The notes: generated by a model not told the origin, from the letters alone. DNA of 64,000 bases from Hypericum androsaemum (GCA_963995505.1 OZ023181.1:24424366-24488365), one strand, 5' to 3'; positions 12,052 to 24,474 are shown, counted from the first letter of the stretch. A program made the numbers and translations.

Positions 12052-13271
12052 ATGCAGCGAGACTACGACGTCGTTGCCCCGGGATCGGCGATCGCGAAGC
12101 CGCCGAATCGCTACCCCTACTACAACCGCCACCTCCTCCCCGGGAACGACGCCGTCGCCCGACACGCGTACTACTCCGCTCCGTTCCTGACGTCGCGTGG
12201 AGAGCGAGAGAGGCTGCAGAGTCGACAATGCCTCCAGCAGGTCCAGGACATGGTGAACAGGCACGCGCTCTGCCTCACGCACATCCGCGAGTGCACCGCC
12301 GAGGTCGAGTCCCTCCGCATCGAGAACCTCGCGCTCCGCTCCTTCAACGGCGAACTCAACCGCCACCTCTACCGGCGCCGGTTCTCGCCGCTTCTCCTGG
12401 AGCAAGAAACCGCCGCAGACAGCGAAGATCACGATCATGAGTCGGAGGAGGAGAGGCCGAGGTCGGTGGAAGTGCAGCTCGAGGGATCTAACGACCTCGA
12501 GTTAGGAGCAAGAGTCTCGCTGCCTAAGAGCATATCGGTGAGGACGAACGCATACCTGAGCAACAATCGCGGAGCGCCTCTCCTTCCTAGCCCGAGTCAG
12601 AACACTCCACTCGCCGGCGCGGTACGGAACTAGTCCTTTGTCTTTAATCGGTGAAGTATATTTCGGTTCCGAGGTGAATAATTTGGTTCAGATCCGTTTA
12701 GTCGATCCGCAGTCGTTTCGGCTGTTACCTTTCTTCGTTGCTAGATTAATTTGTTGCTCTTGCTTCCTTTATCTTTAATCAGTGAAGTATATTTCGATTC
12801 CGAGGTGAATAATTTGGTTCAGATCCGTTTAATTGATCCGCAGTCGTTTTGGCGGTTACTTTTCTTCTTTATTAGAGTAATATCTAATTAGCAACTGCGA
12901 TTCGGTTATTTGCACAGCAAAAGCTTTATGTTCCCGGGGGAAAGGAAGGAGATGAGCCGCCGGTGGAGCTGGAGGTGTACAATCAAGGCATGTTCAAGAC
13001 GGAGCTCTGCAACAAGTGGCAGGAGACCGGTCACTGCCCCTACGGAGAGAACTGCCGTTTCGCCCACGGGCTCGACGATCTCCGCCCCGTCATCCGCCAC
13101 CCGCGCTACAAGACCGAGGTCTGCAGGATGGTCCTATCCGGCGATCCATGCCCTTACGGCCACCGCTGCCACTTCCGCCACGCTCTCACCGAGCAGGAGA
13201 GGTCCGTTGGCCGTGGCAAACTCCCGATGACCACTCCGGCAAGGCCAAGGACACTGAAGCTCCGCCGGTAA
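12052..13271 (+). CDS. CDM1: Tandem CCCH zinc-finger RNA-binding protein, CDM1/C3H15-like
   Basis: Two exons, 12052-12621 and 12918-13271, join in frame (phase 0, GT-AG) to give 307 aa. The N-terminal half has a helical segment at about 55-110 ([20 protein letters not shown], then [15 protein letters not shown]) that looks like a coiled coil. Two fingers of the C-x8-C-x5-C-x3-H type follow. Finger 1 uses C221, C230, C236 and H240; finger 2 uses C259, C268, C274 and H278. They are separated by 18 residues, and YKTEVC leads into the second, as in TTP-type RNA-binding pairs. In Arabidopsis the closest family member is CDM1, needed for callose metabolism and microspore development; that function is carried over by family only. 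The preceding gene is the BBX27-like gene, the same neighbour as in Arabidopsis. Confidence 0.88.
12641..12866 (+). repeat. 131-bp tandem duplication inside the CCCH gene intron
   Basis: The sequence beginning TCTTTAATCGGTGAAGTATA at 12641 recurs at 12772 with a few substitutions, and the similarity runs about 95 bases into each copy (to about 12735 and 12866). Both copies contain GGTGAATAATTTGGTTCAGA. The second copy ends shortly before the acceptor at 12917. The repeat offset is 131 bases. Confidence 0.85.
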
Positions 13272-14747
13272 ACAGAATGCACGCAAACGAAGAATATTGT
13301 CAAGTTGGTATTATCTGCATATATACATGATTAAATTTCGTATTGAACCACTGGACGCATAAGATAAATCGCATTAAGAAACAGGGAAGTAGTTGCACGA
13401 GTCTAGAATAAGTTGGAAGCTTATTTTTGCATGTTGAGTAAGGATAATGAATCAGGCAGATGATTGATAGTTTCGTTATTTTCTTGAAATTGACATTGTT
13501 TGTTCCAGTGGTTTCGGAGATTGGGAGTTATGAATCTCTATATTCAGAATCGAGATTATCAAATAGGGTCCACTTTCTTGTCAAGATTCCTCCTGTCTAA
13601 TTGTTTGACCTGTCTTTTATGGTTTCTTTAGATTCTTAGCCTAGGATTCACTGAACCATGGGCCTGGAAAGTTGAAATGGGCCTTGAAATTCCTAAGGAG
13701 GCATAAACATCACCCAAACCATATGGAGACTCATGATCCATAAATTTACTTCCCAATGCAAAATTGTAATCCAAAACTGTAACATGCCAGCGGTCAAAAG
13801 GAAGCCAGGTTCTCTGTTCCCCGTATAAAACTATTCAATTAATGCGTAAACAATTAAAATCTTTATTTCTTGTTAAAATGATCTTCTATATTTGTCTCTC
13901 ACAAAGAAGCTCACAAAACAACAAGTTACAGAATTTCCGGGGGACAAAAAAACTTTATAATAACCCAATTGAAATTTTTTTATTGCCATGCATTTTTTTT
14001 ATTGATCATGTGATATCCGGGCACCACTGCACAGTGGATACATATGTACGGTGCAAATGGCATACACGTCCTATCCGTTTGAGAAAAACGTGAGATTTGG
14101 AAGAAATATAGTTGGCGATTGGGGATCCGATGCTAAGGTTTGAGGAAAACGTGGAGTCCAAGTTGTTTCTATTTATGTCCAGTGGAGTTTAATTTCTTTG
14201 GTAGGTAACGTGATGGAATGGAGACTTGCAGTTGGAATCATAAGGAGCCGCACTTTGTCCGCCAATTGCTAGACACCGCATTGGATTAACACATTGGAGT
14301 GTTTTGGTTTATTTTCGAGAATAGTCCTTTCTGGAGTTTTTGCTATACTATCCCACCATTCATTTCACTTATTTACGGAATGATCAATTATCCTTCAATC
14401 TGTTCGTTTTTATGGCATGCAATATCTTTTCTTTTTACCAACAAACACTTAGATTTACCGGTAAGAACATTGTTCTAATTTAATTAAAAAATTTTGAATT
14501 CGAGCCTTTAGAAACGCAGTGTAAAATATTTGTTGGGAGATTTTTCAAAAATTTTACCCGGCTTGAATCCGCATTAATCAGCACATTGGTGTCTGGATAC
14601 CAGGTGGTATTATAATCACTTGGTAAGATTCCTAGATCTGATTCGTTAATATCAACTGGAAGTAATTGTGATTCCGTTTTTGCCACCCCGCGATGAGCAC
14701 CAATATTAGTTAGTACACGGCCTCCGTTTTGGGCCTGCACGTGTATT
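13272..14747. other. Intergenic, no gene seen
   Basis: AT-rich sequence with only short chance frames. The first few hundred bases probably hold the 3' untranslated region of the CCCH gene. Around 14480-14740 there are degenerate motifs common in plant dispersed repeats, but no element end could be defined. Confidence 0.4.
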
Positions 14748-15130
14748 TTCGTCCAGGACCGTCTTGGGACACGCGATAGTTCGTTTAATTATGATATAAT
14801 GGTTCGCTCAGTTACGGTGAAATGGTTTGCCCACTTATAACGAAATAGTTCACCTGAAGCAGTCCCCTTTTTTTGGAACACGTTATGGTTCGCCCAGTTA
14901 TGATGAAATGGTTAGCCTAGTTATGATGCAATGGTCGCCCAATTATGATGGAATGGTTCATACAGTTATGATGAAATGGTTCGCCGAATGGGCCAAATTG
15001 ACCGTCCTGTGACACACGATGGTTCGTCCAGTTATGATAAAATTGTCCGCCTAGCTATGATGGAATAGTTCACCCATTTATGATGGAATGGTTCGCCGAA
15101 TGGGCCTCCCAAGATGGTCCTGGAAATAGG
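14748..15130. repeat. 23-bp minisatellite flanked by short inverted repeats
   Basis: Between about 14776 and 15105 a 23-base unit close to ATGGTTCGCCCAGTTATGATGAA is repeated many times with substitutions, for example at 14885-14995. A longer module that starts GACCGTC, continues into a GACAC(G/A)CGAT-like stretch and then GGTTCG occurs at both about 14758 and 15001, so there is a second-order repeat. The array is flanked by CAGGACCGTCTTGGGA on the left (about 14752) and CCCAAGATGGTCCTGG on the right (about 15108), an inverted pair with one mismatch. Confidence 0.75.
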
Positions 15131-17256
15131 ATTCTAGGACCAAATCCGATCCATCAGTCTTGACTTCTAATTGTAACCAGCTTCAATGACGCATGAGTGG
15201 CATCTTGCTGATGTCATTAAACAAGTGCATAAATTTTTGCCTGTAATCATCTTTCCAAAAAAAGACAACCTTTCAGCCTGTTTGCACCATATATGAACAG
15301 ATCGCAACCGGAATATGAGTAAGGTAAAGCCATCCATCAATTTGATGGTTATGATCGGTGACTACAAAATTAATATTACTGAATTAACCTTTTGTAATTC
15401 ATTACCCAACCGACCTTCCACATTTACGGTGTACGAATCTTGACCTTAAAAAAAGTACGATCAAACAATAGTTGTGCCAAGAAGAATATGGTTATTATCT
15501 CAGGACTATATTGTTTTTTAGAGACCTTTTTTTAGTCGCATCATGTGCATAGAGACTATTAGTGGACATTAAGTTCTACAGTTTTTCGGTAGGACATTTC
15601 TTGATCAACAATACCTCTAGTATAGAGTTTAATTCAGTTCTAGAAATTGATGTCAGATCCAAAATGAGTAACTTTTCAATCTTATAGTTTCGACTTTTAG
15701 TCAAAGAATTTGCATTGGACCGTTAAACTCAACATGTACTCCAACATGGGCTACTAGACCAATTACGTACAAAAATATCATGTTACAATCTCATTATGAA
15801 TTCTCAATAACACTACAGCCCTCGTGGCCGCTAATTAAAGCGTACTATGAAGAAATTTGTAACGCGTAATAAGCATTCGGTGGTCTCATGACATTGTTTT
15901 TGTCCCCTCCATCACTCTCAATGGGTTTGACATCAACCATTAATCTGAAGGACAAGAAAAATCTACAAGGCAATAACCCAAGTTATGGCTGACAGATATA
16001 CACTTCACAAAAGTGTATATATCACGAAAGAAGATTTTGAAATGACCAAAAAAGTTGCTTGGGAAAAGAATCTGATCGCTGACTTACCGTCGCTTTTTCT
16101 CCCCATGCCAACAGACAAATCTATGGGAAAGGGATTCAGTCCGATTTTTCTTCCCATTATGTCTCATTATACGCAAATAATATGTGATTTCTAACTCTAA
16201 AAGTCAGGCCGTGTGTTTTTCTATGACTCCAAATTAGATCAGTCGATATAGTGTATGAGATAATTTCTTGAAAAAATATCTCTTTCGTACGTACAATAAA
16301 GTTTAGAGAATGGTGCAATTATTTTTAGACATGCAAGGCTGCTTGTACCCCACCACATTTTGACAAAGTGATACATGTTCCCTTTTCCTCCCTCTTTCGT
16401 TTCTTGAGAGCATAATAATAGCATGAGACATTTTTTTCCCTCCATGATTGTGAAATAATTGTGCATAACATTTTCACATTGGTTTGATTTCATAATCATC
16501 AGAAAAAGGGAATCATTGCATTTAAGTCGTCGACGCACGATTTATTTGGTGTATTAAAAGGCACGACAACTTTACAAATCGATTGCAACTTTAATTATTA
16601 TAAATCTTTGGGATATTTTTGAAAGAGAGAGTGCATCTGAGAGACATATGCATGGCTTTTTCCTTACTTTTCAATGTAATTTAATTTCTATAAATATTAA
16701 TTATTTTAATGATGGTATATTATACTTTAAATACATTACAATTTACTAGCTTATTTGATTAACTCATATAACCATGTCAAGAAACTACGTACCAATTATT
16801 TTTTTCATACACTTTTTCATTAATGAATTATACAATAACAACTTATGATCAACGATTAATTCATAATTAACTTGATAAATTGTCCAATCACATGAAGTAT
16901 CTAAGTAATTGGCATTGAGAGTGTAGTGCTTAATAGCATGATAGGTGTTGAACGATTATGTATGTTTTGCTAACTTTTTTATAACAAAAAAAATTGCACT
17001 GAGGGTGTACGCAAATATTAATTTGAGAAAATGAACCGGATAAAATTAACCATGAAAGTGTTTTATGTTCCTCCATGAATTGTACTCACCTTGCAATAGT
17101 TTTGCACACTTTGAGGCAAGTGAGTATTTTTGTGGCCCAATAAAAAATCCATCTTTCAATTTAAGTTGCACATTATTCTAGGTGATGACTTAGCCAAAAG
17201 TTGGCAATGAACACTAGCTCGCTAGCTTAGCCACTCGCACCCGCGAACCGAAGTGA
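15131..17256. other. Intergenic, no gene seen
   Basis: About 2.1 kb of AT-rich sequence with no supportable gene, RNA or complete element. Frames here are below 100 codons and have no recognisable composition or motif. Confidence 0.45.
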
Positions 17257-17265
17257 ATTAGTTAA

Positions 17266-18461
17266 GGGCAAATTACCCTCACATCCCTGTACTTTGGTCA
17301 CCCTCCCTCTAGGATCCCTGGATTTTGGAAAATGATTGTCCCGTCCTTAAGTTTTGATGATAATAGACTCCCAGGTCCCTAGAGCCGGAATATTCCTTTT
17401 TTTCCGGTAACCCCCACTTGAAATGACCAAATTGCCCCTCCCACTTAAAAATAAAAAATCTCCCTCTTCACCTTCTTCCCTAATTCATCTTCAACCCCCA
17501 CCTTCAATCAAAACTTAAACATAATTGAATCAAAACTTAAACAACCTTAATTTTCAAGCCCAACTCAAAATCTCAATCGACCAAATCCCTCTCGACCAAA
17601 TTTCAATCGACCAAATCTCTCTCTTAAATTGCCAATCCTTAATGGGCCCGAAGAGGAGTTTAAACTGTGTTTCCGGATGAGCAAGTCGACATTTGGGATG
17701 ATTTGCGATGATTTGGATGCGGTGGTAAACTCTTCGCCTCAGTTTGCTTCTCAATAACCCAAGTCTCCGACGCCATCCTCGATGCCTACCTCGAGCTGGA
17801 CTCTGACAGCAAGAAGAAGAAGGAGACGAAGTCATCATCAGCCTCCCCGCTCTCGTAATAACACATACCCATCTTCTCGTCCGCCGGCCATCATCATCCT
17901 TCAGAGTTCGGTCCGTGTCGCTTCGTCGTCGTTTCTCTCTACTGTGGTCAACTCTGTTGTCGTCCGCCGACTAGCTTTGCGTCATCCACGTCGATGGTTA
18001 TTTGGCTTCACCCAGCACGTCGTTCCCCGACGTTCTTCTGTGCAGCCGCCGTCTTCCATGGAGTTTTGACGCTTCGGGCCGAAATGACGAGGTCCGACGG
18101 GAGTAGGTTGAGGAATCGACGAACGAGAATTGAAAAAAATGGGGATAGAACACCCAATTAAAAAATTAGGGTTCTAAGTGGAATTGGAGATTTTGGTGGC
18201 TAATTACAGATTAGACCACGCTGTTTCCTTGCATATGCAAATTAGTACTAAATTTTTTAAAGTGGGTGGGGCATTTTAATCTTTTCAAGTGGGGTTCGCC
18301 AGAGAAAATGGCATATTCCGGCAAGAAAAAAGAATATTCTGGCTTCAGGGACCCGAGAGTCTATTATCATCAAAACTTAGGGACGGGACAATCATTTTCC
18401 AAAATCCAGGGACCCTAGGGGGAGGGTGACCAAAGTACAAGGATGTGAGGGTAATTTGCCC
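17266..18461. mobile_element. Mutator-like foldback element with captured GC-rich fragment (copy 1)
   Basis: The element starts GGGCAAATTACCCTCACATC and ends with its reverse complement (GATGTGAGGGTAATTTGCCC). The terminal inverted repeats extend for roughly 180 bases. The flanking 9-mers are ATTAGTTAA (17257-17265) and ATTAATTAA (18462-18470), a 9-bp target duplication with one change, as expected for Mutator-like elements. The interior 17640-18065 is GC-rich and gene-like on the minus strand (frame containing SSPSSSCCQSPARG), but I cannot identify its source. There is no transposase, so it is non-autonomous. The interior is shared with the copy at 44528-46058. Confidence 0.82.
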
Positions 18462-18470
18462 ATTAATTAA

Positions 18471-19029
18471 CCCCCGGATCAATAATAAGGTATTAAAACA
18501 AAAAAGGTTACTCATAGAAACTTGTGTCTATAAATTCTGGCTACGTTCATAATATAAAATTACAAATAAATAAAACCCACCAACTCCCACTTTTCTATTT
18601 TCTCCATTAGAATAAATAAATATGAAAACTTCAAGAGCCTTGGAAACCGTGCCAGTGGAGTTATTTGCATTCCCCCACAAACATGCCCTTGCAACATGTA
18701 TGACTATGACAGAGAATTTCAACATTACCTTTTCTTTTGTAAATTAACCAAATTTAAGAGAAAAATAAAAATAAAAAGAAAGAAAAGCACAAACAACGCT
18801 ATGGTAAAACTAAAACCCCACTCACATTGATCCAAAAGCAATGCAATGCAATACAATGCTATTGCCTTTATATATGACCACCCATCGTGTCCCCCTCAAA
18901 CCTTATATCCACACTCTTACTTGCGTTTCTCTTCTCGCAAACAATATAACTTGTCATTATATCCTTAATATTCTTACATTATGTTCTCACTAATCCTTGA
19001 ACAATCCCGTCCAGCTGCCGGAAGTTGCC
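18471..19029 (+). promoter_or_regulatory. Intergenic region with a TATA box upstream of a small open frame
   Basis: The sequence is AT-rich until about 18850, then promoter-like. A TATA motif, TTTATATATG, lies at 18867-18876, followed by a C-rich start region and a CT-rich leader leading to the ATG at 19030. This spacing fits a real transcription unit for the small protein, but it is the only support. Confidence 0.35.
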
Positions 19030-19188
19030 ATGAAGGCCGGGGCGGTGGATGGAAAAATGGCGGAAGTGGAGATGGGTTCTTTTGTAAGTATGGTTGAGAG
19101 AGTATACAAAAGAACACAAGCACAAGGCTTTGCAATTCCACTCTCCCTAGGTTCTAGCCCTTCTCGGTGTTTCCTAGTGAAGAAATAA
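19030..19188 (+). CDS. Possible 52-aa small protein
   Basis: The frame from ATG 19030 gives MKAGAVDGKMAEVEMGSF and continues through a helical stretch (VSMVERVYKRTQAQ) to a short tail ending RCFLVKK. It sits about 150 bases below a good TATA box with a pyrimidine-rich leader, and GC content rises over the frame compared with its flanks. I know no family that matches. It has no signal peptide or membrane segment. It could be a chance frame, or the first exon of something larger, since GTAAGT at about 19084 could be a donor. Confidence 0.35.
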   Translation: MKAGAVDGKMAEVEMGSFVSMVERVYKRTQAQGFAIPLSLGSSPSRCFLVKK

Positions 19189-21317
19189 AGAGATGGCAGA
19201 ATTGGGAGAGTGGTATTATTGCATTGCGGGGAATTGAGGGTAGCGGTCCGATTTGTCTTTTAATTAGCAGCTTAGTCCTAATTAATGTACCTTTTTGTTT
19301 TGTATTCCTAGCTACTTGCATTATCTTTGTCCAAGTGTTTTACTCATTACCATTCTCATTGTTTTACTCTAGTGGTTGCTTGCTTCTTGGTTTATGTTTA
19401 GTAATTTGAAGGAAAGGAGATAGGATGTAAGAGATGCATACGAGGCAGCTGGTACTAGTTGCTTGTTTGGTTTCTAGTTTGGATCATAAAGCTGCTGGGC
19501 ATGCATCACTTACACCTATCATCTAACTCTTCTTTATCTTATGGTATGGAGATTAAGAAAAATCAGTTGCCTCCGTTACTTTTCTTTCTTTATTTTGCTC
19601 CATTCCAATACATGAGTAAGATTCTTCTGTCTATGATTGGTTGGTTCTAGTAGTTAAGAAAGGGGTACAAGAAAATCAACCATCTCGAGAGTTTTCTTTA
19701 TTTTTGTTTTCTTGAAAGGTAAATTTTATACCACTAATTACACATTGTCAGGGTTTGAACTCTGCGTCAAATCATTCACGCCTTGCCTTGTACCATTAGG
19801 ACAAAAACTCTTTGGTATCTCGAGAATTAATACATGCCATTGTGAACTTTGCAATAAAGTTCTAGAAATTGGTTATGTCAGGAAAAAAAAAGTAAATAGG
19901 TTGAACAAGAGGTCCCGGACGTGTGGTATCTAGGGTCTCATTAGTAAAATTTCGATTTTTCTAATTTTTTTAATTATGCTGCAGAATTAATTCACTGTCG
20001 AGTATAATTTGACCAATGAATGGGATGCACTATTCTCCCGAGTCCGGGCCGAAGAAAATCGAACAATCCTGATGCAACCTCGTTTGTATATATGCTCATG
20101 TTGATGAAGTTGTTGACCTCTAACTAATACAGAATTAGTAGTGTTACATATCGATTTTCCCCACACAAAAAATTAACATTATTATGATTCTAACAAGCAA
20201 CAGATATAGAATGGTAGTATTATCATCGAACGTGGCACGTAAAATTATATCTTTTGGCATTAATTCTCAATATAATTTTATCCATTATATCCAATTTTTA
20301 TAAAATTTATCGTTAACGATACATGCCATTAGTAAAGCAAATCCTGGCAGCCTGTATGTATATTCCATTCCATCTTGATCATCTCCAACTTTATTGTCCG
20401 TTTTCTCTTCCTTCTTTTGGTCTCTTTAAATTGCGATCTCTTTATTTGTTATTACAAAGCAAGACAGTGTTTTTAGTATCATTTTTAACTTTAGGACATT
20501 GCCAATTTGCCCTTTTCATAAAGCTAATGTCAGCCAGCACTTGCGCCAAATATTTTATACATCCCTTCTTTACCGGTGGCCTTTCTTTATGGACCATATT
20601 CACCGTACCGAAAACGTAAATTTTATGAATGCGGTTTTATTAAAACTCAAATCAGAAAAATTACTTTGTTCTCTGTAGTCTAATCCTGAATATTTGGTAT
20701 AGAGGGTATCTAAGCATCCGAGTTAAAACAAAAAATTTAAAATAATGGTTAAAAATAAGAGTTCTTTTGAAGATCAATTACAGATAAGAGCTCAAGTGGC
20801 CTTTTCTCCGCCTCTTTTGATAAAGAGAATAAAGCACGAAAACCTAATTCCTCAAGAAACGGTCATAATACACACACTTTGACTGTACTTTTTCTTGTAG
20901 TAAAACATTGGTATTGTCTCAAGAAATGCCCTATGTTGATGCCCGCTTGGACGCCTTCCTAGGGCAATGCTATCCTTCGTGTTTGACCTTGAGACGCATG
21001 CATAAGAGATGGACGAAAATCGCCGTGAAGACAAATTCTCGTGCTCGACTATGGACTAGTCGTCGTGATCAGCGGAGCGACAGGCACCCGGCGATGGAAT
21101 AGATATCATACAAAGAACTGCAACTACAATGCATGAGCAATCAACGTTCAGATCGTTAATAGTTGAAAAGCATTAGACATACTTCTCTGTAAAACGGTTT
21201 CGAAGCTCAGGATGCCACGCCAGTTGACACGAAAAAACGAATATTTTCGGGCGGTATTTGGACATCACCAACATGAAAAAGGCCAGAGCGCTTACCTCTT
21301 GCTTCTGCATAAAATTG
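19189..21317. other. Intergenic, no gene seen; 3' flank of the receptor kinase on the right
   Basis: About 2.1 kb of AT-rich sequence. Near 19710-19830 there is a GGGTTTGAACTC motif resembling a polymerase III B box, but no A box or A-tail could be paired with it. The last few hundred bases before 21318 are presumably the 3' untranslated region of the minus-strand kinase gene. Confidence 0.4.
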
Positions 21318-24300
21318 TTAAAGTGCAGGCTTGTGCTTCACTGCTGCCTCGCTTATTAGCAACTGTGCTGAAGAATCTGATCGAGGATCCTCCATATAGC
21401 TGTGTTCTGGAAAAGTTAAGGAATTGAGAGGCAACTGCAGCTCGTTGACGTTCCCTTCTAACATCCACACAACTTCGGTCATCGACGGGCGATCCGATGG
21501 TTCTTTCTGAATGCAAGATAACCCAGCCAGGCACAACTTTCTTGCAATCTCAGCCTCGGTTATTGTACCATTTTCAAGATTCAGATCTCCTCCCCCACTG
21601 AGATGCTCGTAAATCCAAGAGGGGAAATAAACTCCATTCAAGCACTTACCCTCGACATCGGCATTCATTTTTCCTCTAACCACTTCCAACAACAACATCC
21701 CAAAACTATACACATCTGATTTGCAGGATGCGGCTCCAAGGTTTCCGGAGATCAACTCAGGAGCAATGTAACACATGGTTCCTCTGGCAGAGATGACAGA
21801 CACAAAGTCTGCTTCTTTGGGGCAGAATTTTGCGAGTCCGAAATCAGACACTCTTGGAACAAAGTTCTGATCTAGCAAGACATTCTGCGGCTTGATGTCA
21901 AAATGGAGAATGCATGCATCACATCCTACATGAAGGCGCTCGATTCCCCTGGCAGTCCCGAGTACAATGTTAAAGAGTATCTCCCACGATAAGGGCTGAA
22001 TTGCTTTTCTAGCAAAGATATATCTGTCCAGAGAACCATTTGGTATATACTCGAGAACTAGAGCGCGGTGAGAGTCCTCGCAACAGATCCCAAACAAACT
22101 TGCCACATTGGGATGCCGAATTCTAAAAATCGTCGACACTTCTCTCATGAAATCCTCGCCATCGACGTTGGAGCAGTCAAGGATCTTGACAGCAACAAAC
22201 TGCCCATCAGGAAGTTGTCCCTTGTACACTGTCCCAAACCCGCCTTTGCCAATTCTATCTTTGAATTGATTCGTAACCAAGACGATATCGGAGTAGGTAA
22301 ACCTCCTTACTGCCAATTGCTGACCAGAAAGAGTATTCTCATCCTGCCCACCACCAGTGCCTTTTTTTGTTGTATTGTATTTGTGCAGTAGAAACCCAAT
22401 TATGACTATAGGAGCAATGATGAATCTCGCAATCAAATTAATCCCTGAAAGAGCAAGGAGAATGAAGTTATAGTTTCAGAATTCTGATCCGGGAAGATCG
22501 AGAATGTCATCAAGCTAACAAGCATTTTGATTTCCGCAATGGGAAGCATACCTAACAGGCCAGTCAACAAGACAGAAAAGATTGCCCCAACGATAGTACC
22601 AGCAGAAGTACCTGCTTAATCAATACAGAAAATAACAATCTCAGTACCATATGCTTGTCAAAGAGGGAGACATAAACACACTGATACTAAAAGCAGAAGA
22701 ATCGGATCGAGATTGACTTTTCAAACAGCAACTTGGATCAGTCGCGTTGAGACTCTCGGCTAAAGAATTAACTTGCTAAAAATAGACAAAGAGAATCAAA
22801 TGGAAACAGCTAATAAGGTTCAAACTTCACAAGCTAGCTAGCATCCTCCCTTAATCCGAACACCAGAATAGAACAAAATAAAAGCTCATTTCACTCTACG
22901 AATCAAGAACATCCAACCAAAACAAAAAGAAGTACCGAACTTTACATCGAGTAGCAATAAGAACTCAATTATTGCCCTCCTCTTACCAACAAACAAACCA
23001 TCCCTTTATTTTTTTTGAGAAGGACAAACCATCCCTGTGTATCGGCCAATCTGGAAACTGGTCCAAATACAATAATCTGACATCCTCTAACAAAACCAAA
23101 CACACTTCGACACCAACAAGCCAGAATCATCAATTGTACAAAAACCAAGGCCTCGTTTGTTTTTGGATCCAACAAACATCGGAAAATGCAAAAAACAAAT
23201 CTTGATAGACCAAACCAACCTGGCAAGCGGCATCCATACACAAAAGGGGTATCCCAGGAGGCCAAAACACAACTCCCGCCATCCTTCTCGACACAGTCCC
23301 TGCATTCCACGGACCAGCCAAGGTCGAACCCGGATTGCAGCAACGCCATTATACTCGCATAGGAAGGGTACAATACAGGCTGGGAGATTGTAGGGACACT
23401 TGAGATGAACTCACAAGGCCCTTCAAGTCCAGATATTATAAAAGCCCCATAACTAACATAAACTTCCTCCTCGTCACCAGCTAGGCAAGGCACCTTCCTA
23501 TAAGCCTGGTCGCTCAAGTTGGTCCCTTTACTGCACTTGAAGAAGCTCGTGTAGGTGTCTGCCACGTGTCCCCTGGCGCAACCACATGAAATGAGTCTAA
23601 TCCGGTACATATAACCAACAAACACTTTGATCAACTAGTGAGGGCGAAGACGTTGTTCTAAATTAACCGAATTTCGAGGTGTTAAATACTCGTTGGTGAG
23701 TTTTACCACCTTTCAGCTTGATTCTGGATTAGTCGGATGAGTAGACCGGATACCAGGAGTTATAAACCAAAAAAGTGGATCTAATTTTTGTCCCTTTTTC
23801 GTTAATAAATTTTAAAAACTGGCTAATAACTTTCTTATCTCACAATTTTCGCATATAATGCAATGTGATTTAAGAATTTTATGTGTAATATTTATTCCCT
23901 GAAGTATCAAAATTTATCCATATAGAAAATAATCCTAAATTAATTTTGAGGTGACCTTCATACACAAGTGAGAAAAATATCAATGAAAATTCAGCAAAAA
24001 TCTAAGAAATAGAAAGTGAAGTAAATAGGTATTTCCAAATGTTGAAAAAAATTACTAAATGGTATATCACCTGTAGCGAGGGTCGTTGGTGAGCTGGGTG
24101 AGGGAGAGGGAGGAGCTGCCGTCCGGGAGGGGACACGTGGCGTTGGACAGGGCGGCGTCGAGGAGGCGGATGGTCTGAGTGGCGTAGGAGATCTGTTCGA
24201 CCAGGTAGTCTCTGGAGCGGAGGGTGAGGACGGGTGACCGGTCGTCCACGCATGTGATCTGGTAGCCGGGGTCCCCGCAGGCGGCCGGGTCGGTGGAGAG

Positions 24301-24474
24301 GCGGAACGGGTAGGAGATGTTGGTGAGGTAGCCGCAGGAGGAGGCGCATCGCCGGGGGGATCCGGGCTGGGAGTGCACTATGAGGTGATCACTTGTCGGC
24401 CTGGAGTAGGCTTGGAGGGTGGTTGTGAGGAGGAGGAGGAGGAGGAGATGAAGTCGGTGGATCCCCATACCCAT
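21318..24474 (-). CDS. LRK10L: LRK10-like receptor kinase (GUB_WAK extracellular domain, single TM, Ser/Thr kinase)
   Basis: A four-exon minus-strand model, 24474-24071, 23572-23220, 22611-22552 and 22444-21318, is in phase throughout and gives 647 aa. Residues 1-25 are a signal peptide (Leu-rich, LLLLLLLTTTLQA). A galacturonan-binding GUB_WAK-type domain follows (about 42-110, CGYLTNISYPFRL), then a cysteine-rich WAK-associated region ending DLGWSVECRDC and CVLASW. The short third exon and start of the fourth carry hydrophobic segments (GTIVGAIFSVLL; FIIAPIVIIGFLL) that should span the membrane. The kinase begins at about 337 (IGKGGFGTVYKG), with VAVK Lys359, catalytic HFD at 453-455 and DFG at 473-475. 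The HFD in place of HRD makes it a non-RD kinase, typical of this immune-associated subfamily. No inactivating change is seen. The ligand is unknown. Confidence 0.9.

Noticed and set aside
12016..12440. Antisense and shifted frames over the CCCH gene first exon
   Set aside because: GC-rich codon bias opens other frames; only the sense frame joins in phase to the CCCH exon.
14776..15105. CRISPR-like array
   Set aside because: The units are adjacent and diverged without spacers, and the genome is eukaryotic; it is a minisatellite.
19710..19830. Possible tRNA-derived SINE (B-box-like GGGTTTGAACTC)
   Set aside because: No A box, A-tail or target duplication could be found.
22068..22391. Plus-strand frame of 107 codons inside the kinase
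   Set aside because: It is antisense to the kinase N-lobe, with no own promoter or family.
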